Shown: positions 1 through 6,818 of the stretch, piece after piece
Layout of the letters: every line of letters starts with the position of its first letter
Position numbering within the stretch: the stretch's first letter is position 1
Assembly (NCBI GenBank): GCA_005879815.1
Contig: VBKA01000017.1
Span: forward strand, 1 to 6,818
Reading direction: 5' to 3'
Length of the DNA stretch: 6,818 bases
Source of the DNA: Chloroflexota bacterium
Lineage (GTDB): Bacteria; Chloroflexota; Limnocylindria; QHBO01
Position numbers and translations under genes: made by a program
The notes under the pieces: model-generated
What the model saw: the letters and a program-made list of their open reading frames with translations, nothing else
Database searches by the model: none
Told to the model about the DNA's origin: nothing

Positions 1-176
1 GACTGCGCCACGTCCCGGCTCTCTCCATGCGCCGCGACGACTCGATCGAGGCGGGGGATCGAGTGCTGCGCCTGCTGCACGAGGTCGAGAACGGCCACGA
101 GGGGCAGGAGGCACCGCACGGGCAAGAGGCACCGGAGCGGGAGCGAGGGCCCGGGCTCGAGGATGAATCCCGGTGA
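1..176 (+). CDS. rbfA: Ribosome-binding factor A, C-terminal end (partial)
   Basis: This is the 3' end of a gene that enters from upstream. The frame reads from base 3 and ends at TGA 174-176, giving 57 residues. The first part (LRHVPALSMRRDDSIEAGDR, then VLRLLHEVE) matches the last strand and helix of RbfA, where family members read roughly 'LRxxPELxFxxDDSIExGxRIxxLL'. RbfA binds the 30S subunit and helps late 16S rRNA maturation, which fits its place just before nrnA and truB. After the usual end of the fold there is a charged, Gly/Glu/Pro-rich tail of about 28 residues that contains a short tandem repeat and is probably disordered. The stop overlaps the nrnA GTG by four bases, suggesting translational coupling. 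The KH-like core is outside the window, so the call rests on this short match plus gene order. Confidence 0.82.
   Translation, partial: LRHVPALSMRRDDSIEAGDRVLRLLHEVENGHEGQEAPHGQEAPERERGPGLEDESR
102..137 (+). repeat. 18-bp tandem duplication in the rbfA tail
   Basis: Two adjacent 18-base units, 102-119 and 120-137, match at 15 of 18 bases and encode GQEAPH and GQEAPE. They lie in the low-complexity tail after the conserved RbfA fold. The likely origin is slippage in a disordered coding segment; no function is evident. Confidence 0.6.
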
Positions 177-1162
177 CCGACGATCTCCCAGCCGTCATCG
201 CCGCGATCCGGGGCGCCGACCACGTCACCGCCATCTGCCACGAGAGCCCTGACGGGGACACGCTCGGGGCCGCGCTGGCCATTGCGATCATCGCCGAGCG
301 CCTGGGCAAGCAGGCGGAGGTCGTAGCAGGCGACCCGATTCCTCCGTTCCTCGCCTTCCTGCCGCGGGTCGACCGCGTTCGGAGCGAGCCGCGGATGGAG
401 CCGGACGTGGCGGTCATCGTCGATGCCGGGGATCTCGCCCGCACGGGCACCATCGCCCGCGAGCACGCCGACTGGCTCAAGCGCGCCACGCTGGTCAACA
501 TCGATCACCACGTCAGCAACCCTCGCTTCGGCGCCGCAAACCTGGTCGACGCTTCTGCGGCGGCCACCTGCGAGATCGTCGCGCTGATGCTTCCCGAGCT
601 GGGGATCACGCTCGATGTCGAGCTGGCCACCTGCCTCGCTGCGGGGCTCGTTCAGGACACGCACACCTTCGCGCATCCCAATACCACGCCACGCACGCTG
701 CGGGTCGCCGCCGATCTGGTGAAGGCGGGTGCCCCGTTGTCGGCCATCAATCGCGCGATCTACGCTGACAAGCCATTCGCGACGCTCCGGCTGTGGGGGC
801 TGATGCTGGCCGGCATCGAGGAGCGGGCGGCCGGCCGGGTCATCCACGCCTCGATGAGGCTGGCCATGCTGGCCGAGACGGGCAACGATGCGAGCGCCTC
901 GGAGGGATTCGTCGACCTGATGGGCCTTACCCGCGGGGCCGACGTCATCGTCCTGTTCAAGGAGGCGGAGCCGAAGCGGATCCGCGTCTCGGTGCGCACC
1001 AGCGAGCGGGCCGATGCGGTGGCGATCACCACCCAGTTCGGGGGTGGCGGGCATGCGCGAGCGGCCGGCTGCACGCTCGAGGTCCCGCTCGATGAGGCGC
1101 GAGCCGAGGTGCTGGCTGTCTGCGAGCGCGAGCTGGCGCGAGGCGATGCTGGGGGTCGTTAA
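173..1162 (+). CDS. nrnA: DHH/DHHA1 phosphoesterase, NrnA-type oligoribonuclease/pAp phosphatase
   Basis: The 329-residue length is typical of NrnA. The N-terminal DHH domain shows the metal-binding motifs in order: H23 and D27-G-D29 (HESPDGD), D84 in VDAGD (83-87), the signature D111-H112-H113 followed by VSN, and D162 in GLVQDTHTF. The C-terminal DHHA1 domain carries the substrate-binding GGGGH loop at 290-294 followed by ARAAG. NrnA enzymes are cytoplasmic, manganese-dependent, degrade 2-5 nt RNAs to mononucleotides, and in several species also dephosphorylate pAp. The GTG at 173 is chosen because it overlaps the rbfA stop (GTGA) and has a GAGGA Shine-Dalgarno-like stretch at 159-163, nine bases upstream. 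The gene order rbfA-nrnA-truB is widespread. A cyclic-dinucleotide phosphodiesterase relative is possible, but those usually carry extra GGDEF/PAS domains, which are absent here. Confidence 0.92.
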   Translation: MTDDLPAVIAAIRGADHVTAICHESPDGDTLGAALAIAIIAERLGKQAEVVAGDPIPPFLAFLPRVDRVRSEPRMEPDVAVIVDAGDLARTGTIAREHADWLKRATLVNIDHHVSNPRFGAANLVDASAAATCEIVALMLPELGITLDVELATCLAAGLVQDTHTFAHPNTTPRTLRVAADLVKAGAPLSAINRAIYADKPFATLRLWGLMLAGIEERAAGRVIHASMRLAMLAETGNDASASEGFVDLMGLTRGADVIVLFKEAEPKRIRVSVRTSERADAVAITTQFGGGGHARAAGCTLEVPLDEARAEVLAVCERELARGDAGGR

Positions 1163-2030
1163 CCTCGACAAACCGGTCGGTCCGACCTCGCACGACATGG
1201 TTGCCGTCATGCGGCGGCTCACCGGCATGCGTCGCATCGGACACGCCGGAACGCTGGATCCCCTGGCCTCAGGCGTGCTGCCCATTCTGGTCGGCGCGGC
1301 GACGCGCTTCAGCCGCGACCTGGCTGCCGGTGACGAGCGCTATGAGGCCCTCATCCGCCTCGGCTGGCGCTCTGTGACCGATGACGCGCAGGGACCGATC
1401 GAGCGCGGCGGCCCGCTTCCCGCCGACGAGCGAGTCCCCGAGGCGCTGGCGGCCTTCGTGGGGACCCTCGAGCAGCGACCGCCGGCATTCTCTGCGCGCA
1501 AGGTGGGCGGTCGCTCGGCGTACCGCCTGGCGCGCCAGGGCGAGCCGGTGGAGCTTGCGGCGCGGGCCGTGGCGGTCCACGCCATCGACCTGCTGGACGT
1601 GGAACGAGAAGTCGACCGGCTCGACCTGCGCGTCGACCTGCGCTGCGGGCCCGGGACGTACGTTCGCTCGATCGCCCGTGACCTCGGTGAGCGGCTGGGA
1701 AGCGGCGGCTACCTCGCGCAGCTGCGGCGAACGGCGGTCGGCTCGCTGCTGGCCGAGGATGCGGTCTCCCCGGAGCGTCTCGAGTCGCTCGCCGGCGAGG
1801 GAAGGCTCGAGAGCGCGCTGCTGGCCGTAGGGGACCTGCTGCCGCTGCCGCGCCTGCAGCTCGACGCGACCGAGACGCTCCGGTTTCGACACGGCTCCGC
1901 GGTGCCTCTCCACGGATCTCATGGTCCCGGCCGTCACGCAGTCTTCAACGACGGAGCGCTGCTCGGCATCGGGCGAGTGGAGGGTGACCTCCTCAAGCCC
2001 GAGACGGTGATCGGTGACGAGCCGGCGTGA
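1146..2030 (+). CDS. truB: tRNA pseudouridine(55) synthase TruB
   Basis: TruB converts U55 in the T-loop of nearly all tRNAs to pseudouridine and also acts as a tRNA-folding chaperone. The 294-residue protein opens with LDKPVGPTSHD (7-17), then carries the catalytic motif GHAGTLDPLASG (32-43) with the nucleophile D38. The conserved Tyr is Y66, and GTYVRS (170-175) holds the Tyr/Arg pair matching E. coli Y179 and R181. A PUA-like or TruB C-terminal segment follows from about residue 235. The frame is open further upstream to 1014, but family alignment starts at ATG 1146, which overlaps the end of nrnA by 17 bases. There is little Shine-Dalgarno sequence at a proper distance, so translation probably relies on coupling to nrnA. 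The stop overlaps the ribF start as GTGA. Confidence 0.95.
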   Translation: MLGVVNLDKPVGPTSHDMVAVMRRLTGMRRIGHAGTLDPLASGVLPILVGAATRFSRDLAAGDERYEALIRLGWRSVTDDAQGPIERGGPLPADERVPEALAAFVGTLEQRPPAFSARKVGGRSAYRLARQGEPVELAARAVAVHAIDLLDVEREVDRLDLRVDLRCGPGTYVRSIARDLGERLGSGGYLAQLRRTAVGSLLAEDAVSPERLESLAGEGRLESALLAVGDLLPLPRLQLDATETLRFRHGSAVPLHGSHGPGRHAVFNDGALLGIGRVEGDLLKPETVIGDEPA

Positions 2031-2824
2031 GCGAGCTGCGGGCGAGGGCCATCCACGAGCTGCCCGAGGTTGGCGAGGCAGCGGTCTGCATGGGCGTCTT
2101 CGACGGCGTCCATCGAGGCCATCTGGCGCTGGTCGAGGCGACCGTGCAGGCTGCTCGGCGGCGCGGTTTGAAGGCGGTCGCCCTCGTCTTCGACCCGCAC
2201 CCCGACGAGGTCGTTCGTCTGGGCACGCGGGTGGCACGGCTCGCGCCATTGCACGAGAACGTGCGCAGGCTGAATGATGCGAGGATCGATGTCGCGGTCC
2301 CCCTGCGGTTCGATGATGACCTGCGGGCCCTGACCTCGGAGGAGTTCCTCCGCGCCATGGCGCCGCAGATCCGCGTCCGCGCGCTGGTCATGAGCCCAGA
2401 GTCGGCGTTTGGACGGGATCGGGCGGGCACGCCGGAGGCGATGGAGGCATTCGGACGATCGGTGGGCTTCGATGTGGTTCGAGTCGACCACCTGGTGACC
2501 GATGGTCAGGCCCCCATCTCGTCGGGGCGCATCCGTCGCGCGCTCGCCGAAGGGGCGCTCGAGGAGGCGGTCCGGCTGCTTGGGCACCCCGCATACCTGG
2601 AGGGAGGCCTGAGCTCATCGGATGGGAGCGGCAGCCTGCGCTTCGCCTACCACCCAGCTCTGCCGGCGCCGGGCGAGTATCGAGCCAGGATTAGGGACAG
2701 CGGAGCATCGGCTGGGACCGATGCCGGGCTGCTGCGAATCGATCCCGAGGGCAACGCCGAGCTTCGTCGTGACCCACCGACGCAGGCCGAGTGGGTCGCC
2801 CTGGACCTGCTGTCTCGCGCCTGA
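2027..2824 (+). CDS. ribF: RibF-family FMN adenylyltransferase (FAD synthetase) with an eroded riboflavin kinase half
   Basis: RibF normally phosphorylates riboflavin (C-terminal domain) and adenylates FMN to FAD (N-terminal nucleotidyltransferase domain). The N-terminal domain is well kept: GVFDGVHRGH (23-32) is the HxGH-type nucleotide site, FDPHP is at 55-59, a degenerate flavin-site segment SPESAFGRDRAG is at 123-134, and ISSGRIRRAL (164-173) is the ISSTxIR-type motif. After GHPAYLEGG (186-194) the usual kinase motifs (the GFPTAN loop, a PTF segment, the catalytic Glu and the C-terminal L..QI..D helix) are not present. Only about 70 residues remain, with one strand-like piece PAPGEYRARI (213-222). 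The total of 265 residues is short of the usual 300-310. The GTG start overlaps the truB stop, with GGTGA at 2013-2017 as a weak ribosome site. I predict it makes FAD but may not make FMN. Confidence 0.85.
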   Translation: MSELRARAIHELPEVGEAAVCMGVFDGVHRGHLALVEATVQAARRRGLKAVALVFDPHPDEVVRLGTRVARLAPLHENVRRLNDARIDVAVPLRFDDDLRALTSEEFLRAMAPQIRVRALVMSPESAFGRDRAGTPEAMEAFGRSVGFDVVRVDHLVTDGQAPISSGRIRRALAEGALEEAVRLLGHPAYLEGGLSSSDGSGSLRFAYHPALPAPGEYRARIRDSGASAGTDAGLLRIDPEGNAELRRDPPTQAEWVALDLLSRA

Positions 2825-2930
2825 GGTCGTGCGCGCCATCGGTTAATTCGTACGGAAAGCGGACGAGCGGGGAGGGGGTCGATCTGATACCATGCGCGGG
2901 TTCAGTGTGAAGTTGAAAGTGGAGGAATCT
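2825..2930 (+). promoter_or_regulatory. ribF-rpsO gap: possible rpsO promoter and leader
   Basis: This 106-base gap is the first real break in the cluster. It includes an AT-richer patch at 2841-2850 (ggttaattcg) and the element TGATAC at 2885-2890, either of which could be a -10. Neither has a convincing -35 at the right distance. A 5-bp hairpin CGCGC/GCGCG (2816-2820 with 2831-2835) straddles the ribF stop but has no T-run behind it. In many bacteria rpsO has its own promoter and S15 represses its own mRNA leader. Both are possible here, but neither is shown by the sequence. Confidence 0.3.
2921..2930 (+). promoter_or_regulatory. Shine-Dalgarno that fixes the rpsO start
   Basis: GGAGGA at 2921-2926 lies just before GTG 2931, with five bases between GGAGG and the start. 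It favours GTG 2931 over the in-frame ATG 2892, which has no comparable site. Confidence 0.85.
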
Positions 2931-3200
2931 GTGCCGCTCGCCAAGGAAGCGAAGAGCGCGATCGTCGAAGGCTATGCCACCCACGAGGGTGACACCGGTT
3001 CACCCGAGGTCCAGATCGCGCTTCTCACCGAGCGGATCAAGTCCCTGACGGACCACCTGCGCACCTACCCGAACGACAATCACTCGCGTCGCGGCCTGCT
3101 CAAGCTGGTCGGACAGCGACGGCGCCTGCTGGCCTACCTGGTTCGCAGCGACGTCGACCGCTATCGCGAGGTAATCGGCCGGCTGGGGTTGCGCCGATAA
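2931..3200 (+). CDS. rpsO: 30S ribosomal protein S15
   Basis: The product is 89 residues, exactly the usual S15 length, when read from GTG 2931. S15 is a primary 16S rRNA-binding protein that organises the central domain of the 30S subunit and contributes to a bridge to 23S rRNA. The protein has the family hallmarks HEGDTGSPEVQIALLTERI, then HSRRGLLKLVGQRRRLLAYL, and ends in IGRLGLRR. These form the four-helix fold and include the conserved His/Asp/Ser/Arg residues that contact rRNA. The open frame extends upstream to ATG 2892, but the extra 13 residues do not resemble S15 and the strong GGAGGA lies directly before GTG 2931. Placement just before pnp is the classic arrangement, and in E. coli the two are co-transcribed. 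Confidence 0.97.
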   Translation: MPLAKEAKSAIVEGYATHEGDTGSPEVQIALLTERIKSLTDHLRTYPNDNHSRRGLLKLVGQRRRLLAYLVRSDVDRYREVIGRLGLRR

Positions 3201-3211
3201 TCACCGCACGT

Positions 3212-3250
3212 TGCGAAGGCCCAGGAGCCAATGCGCCCCTGGGTTTCGCA
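3212..3250 (+). repeat. Long inverted repeat 12 bases after the rpsO stop
   Basis: The arms TGCGAA (3212-3217) and CCCAGG (3220-3225) pair with CCTGGG (3238-3243) and TTCGCA (3245-3250). This gives two perfect 6-bp helices joined by a small GG/T asymmetric internal loop and capped by a 12-base loop. The following bases are CATGAGG with no T-tract. It may be a 3'-end stabiliser for rpsO mRNA or an endonuclease site. Confidence 0.65.
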
Positions 3251-3274
3251 CATGAGGACGCTCAAGCGTCCATG
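3251..3274 (+). repeat. Second hairpin in the pnp leader
   Basis: GGACGC (3256-3261) pairs with GCGTCC (3266-3271) around a TCAA tetraloop. CAT (3251-3253) and ATG (3272-3274) can extend the stem past a two-base GA bulge. It directly abuts the previous hairpin, so the two could stack coaxially. Confidence 0.6.
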
Positions 3275-3279
3275 AGTCG

Positions 3280-3301
3280 CTCCGCACTCACCCACGCGGA
3301 G
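3280..3301 (+). repeat. Third hairpin in the pnp leader
   Basis: CTCCGC (3280-3285) pairs with GCGGAG (3296-3301) around a ten-base loop. GAGTCGC also occurs as a direct repeat at 3274-3280 and 3299-3305, so alternative pairings are possible. Confidence 0.5.
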
Positions 3302-3323
3302 TCGCGTCCGTTTCGGCAGTGCT

Positions 3324-3360
3324 GATCCCGACCGGCCGTCTGCCTGGCGGCCCGTGGATC
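3324..3360 (+). repeat. Fourth hairpin in the pnp leader
   Basis: GGCCG (3334-3338) pairs with CGGCC (3348-3352) around a nine-base loop. GATCC (3324-3328) and GGATC (3356-3360) form an outer helix across an internal loop. It ends about 30 bases before the pnp Shine-Dalgarno, so it could affect ribosome access. Confidence 0.5.
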
Positions 3361-3390
3361 GCGCCCGGCGCGCACATTCAGTAGATCTTC

Positions 3391-3401
3391 CGGAGGTTTC
3401 A
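3391..3401 (+). promoter_or_regulatory. Shine-Dalgarno that fixes the pnp start
   Basis: GGAGG at 3392-3396 precedes GTG 3402 by five bases, the same spacing as at rpsO. It places the start 16 codons after the first in-frame ATG (3354), which has no such site. Confidence 0.88.
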
Positions 3402-6020
<2,619 letters not shown>

Positions 6021-6030
6021 CTCCCGGCCG

Positions 6031-6729
6031 ATGGGCACGGAGGGGCAGCTCGCGGTCGTTGCGGCAGAGGTGCGAACCTGCGCCCTCTGTCCGCTGGCGC
6101 GAGGGCGCACCCAGGCGGTGCCGGGCGAGGGTAATCCGCTCTCCGACGTCCTGTTCGTAGGCGAGGGGCCAGGCGCTCGCGAGGACGCCACAGGGCGACC
6201 CTTCGTCGGCCCCGCGGGTCAGCTGCTCACCGAGCTGCTGAACGCCGTCGGCTGGCAGCGCTCGGAGGTCTTCATCACCAACGTCGTGAAGTGCCGGCCA
6301 CCCGGCAACCGCGACCCGGAGCAGGCGGAGATCGCCGCCTGCTCGCCCTACCTCGACCGCCAGGAGGCGGCGCTCGACCCGGCGGTGATCGTTACGCTGG
6401 GACGCTTCTCCCTGCAGCGATACCTGCCCGGCGCCCGAATCGGCGAGGTCCACGGACAGCTCCGGCGGAGCGCCGGTCGCTTCGTGTTCCCGATGTACCA
6501 TCCTGCAGCGGCGCTGCACCAGGCCTCGTTGCGGGAGACGTTGTTCCGCGATATCCGGAGCCTGCCGGCAGCGTTGCTCGCCGCACGAGAGGCGATCGAG
6601 ACAGAGCGCATGGCGGCCGTCGCGGTGGTGGTCGGCTCAGCGCCAGAGGCGGGGAGCGGAGCGATGGTGGCACCTCTGACCGGAGCGGACTCGAGGCCTG
6701 CCGATGACGAGCAGATGACCCTCTTCTGA
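6031..6729 (+). CDS. Family 4 uracil-DNA glycosylase (4Fe-4S)
   Basis: The enzyme removes uracil from DNA to begin base-excision repair, a need raised by cytosine deamination in GC-rich genomes. In the 232-residue protein, four cysteines, C17, C20, C88 and C104, have the CX2C...CX15C pattern that binds the 4Fe-4S cluster of family 4 (UDGa) enzymes. The active-site motif GEGPGAREDATGRPFVGPAG (44-63) has E45 and the catalytic-loop residues, and motif 2 is MYHPAAALH (155-163) with H157. Residues from about 185 form a low-complexity tail that ends in QMTLF, resembling a bacterial sliding-clamp binding peptide. The frame is open from 5962 inside pnp, but conservation begins near ATG 6031. GTG 5992 is a less likely alternative start. 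No good Shine-Dalgarno is visible, so coupling to pnp (gap of 10 bases) is likely. Confidence 0.93.
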   Translation: MGTEGQLAVVAAEVRTCALCPLARGRTQAVPGEGNPLSDVLFVGEGPGAREDATGRPFVGPAGQLLTELLNAVGWQRSEVFITNVVKCRPPGNRDPEQAEIAACSPYLDRQEAALDPAVIVTLGRFSLQRYLPGARIGEVHGQLRRSAGRFVFPMYHPAAALHQASLRETLFRDIRSLPAALLAAREAIETERMAAVAVVVGSAPEAGSGAMVAPLTGADSRPADDEQMTLF

Positions 6730-6739
6730 CGAGCCCGAG

Positions 6740-6818
6740 ATGACGGACACCCTGCGCATCATCCCCCTCGGCGGCGTCGGCGAGGTCGGCAAGAACATCA
6801 CGCTGCTCGAGGTGGCCG
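6740..6818 (+). CDS. rnj: Ribonuclease J, N-terminal end (partial)
   Basis: The gene runs off the window; only 26 codons are present. The product starts MTDTLRIIPLGGVGEVGKN and continues into ITLLEVA, matching the first strand and glycine-rich turn of RNase J proteins, which commonly begin 'LRIIPLGGLGEIGKNM'. RNase J is a metallo-beta-lactamase/beta-CASP enzyme with 5'-3' exonuclease and endonuclease activity on RNA. The HxHxDH metal motif lies further downstream, outside the window. ATG 6740 is 10 bases after the UDG stop, with only a weak CGAG ribosome site. Its place after pnp puts 3'-5' and 5'-3' decay enzymes in one probable transcript. Another beta-CASP RNA-processing enzyme is possible on so short a match. 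Confidence 0.85.
   Translation, partial: MTDTLRIIPLGGVGEVGKNITLLEVA

Larger units (their letters stand above)
3201..3401 (+). promoter_or_regulatory. Hairpin-rich rpsO-pnp intergenic leader
   Basis: This 201-base non-coding gap contains four consecutive inverted repeats at 3212-3250, 3251-3274, 3280-3301 and 3324-3360, plus a small GC palindrome CGCG/CGCG at 3360-3372. None is followed by a T-run, so I do not call a terminator. In E. coli this same gap holds a hairpin cut by RNase III, after which PNPase destabilises its own mRNA. The position and density of hairpins suggest a similar leader here, but the sequence itself is not recognisably the E. coli element. Confidence 0.5.

Noticed and set aside
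1269..2249. Minus-strand open frame of 326 codons opposite truB and ribF
   Set aside because: It is the shadow of well-recognised plus-strand genes in GC-rich DNA; its Arg/Ala/Pro-rich translation resembles no family.
2892..2930. ATG 2892 as the rpsO start
   Set aside because: It would add 13 residues not seen in S15; GTG 2931 gives exactly 89 residues and has the strong ribosome site.
3212..3250. Intrinsic terminator after rpsO
   Set aside because: The stem is good but the downstream bases (CATGAGGACG) lack a T-run, so I list it only as an inverted repeat.
3354..3401. ATG 3354 as the pnp start
   Set aside because: The 16 extra residues have no match to PNPase N-termini, and a clean GGAGG lies five bases before GTG 3402.

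Overview
The window is a compact, GC-rich, all-plus-strand block of housekeeping genes for RNA maturation, RNA decay and translation. The order is rbfA (3' end only), nrnA, truB, ribF, rpsO, pnp, a family 4 uracil-DNA glycosylase gene, and rnj (5' end only). The rbfA-nrnA-truB-ribF-rpsO-pnp order is a classic bacterial arrangement downstream of nusA-infB. High GC, frequent GTG starts, an RNase J gene and a family 4 UDG argue against Enterobacteria. They suggest a high-GC lineage such as an uncultivated Chloroflexota or an actinobacterium-like soil or water bacterium. Chloroflexota is my best guess, but this is inference and nothing in the window proves it.

Bases 1-2030 are tightly packed. The rbfA stop overlaps the nrnA GTG start by four bases (GTGA), nrnA and truB overlap by 17 bases, and truB and ribF again overlap by GTGA. 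A 106-base gap precedes rpsO. A 201-base gap rich in inverted repeats separates rpsO from pnp. The UDG gene starts 10 bases after pnp, and the RNase J gene starts 10 bases after that. No mobile element, tRNA, rRNA or CRISPR array is visible.

The main surprise is pnp. The encoded polynucleotide phosphorylase is 872 residues, against roughly 700 for the family. The extra length is a complete DnaQ/RNase T-like DEDDh 3'-5' exonuclease domain, with all five catalytic residues, lying in frame in the helical linker between the two RNase PH domains. The enzyme would therefore combine phosphorolytic and hydrolytic 3'-end degradation in one ring-forming polypeptide. I know of no characterised protein with this architecture.

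Three further points stand out. RibF keeps its FMN adenylyltransferase half but its riboflavin kinase half is eroded or missing. The UDG ends in QMTLF, which looks like a beta-sliding-clamp binding peptide. The rpsO-pnp gap can fold into four consecutive hairpins, a plausible pnp control leader. Together the genes supply ribosome maturation (RbfA, S15), tRNA modification (TruB) and several RNA-decay enzymes (NrnA, the PNPase hybrid, RNase J). A flavin gene and a DNA-repair gene sit among them.
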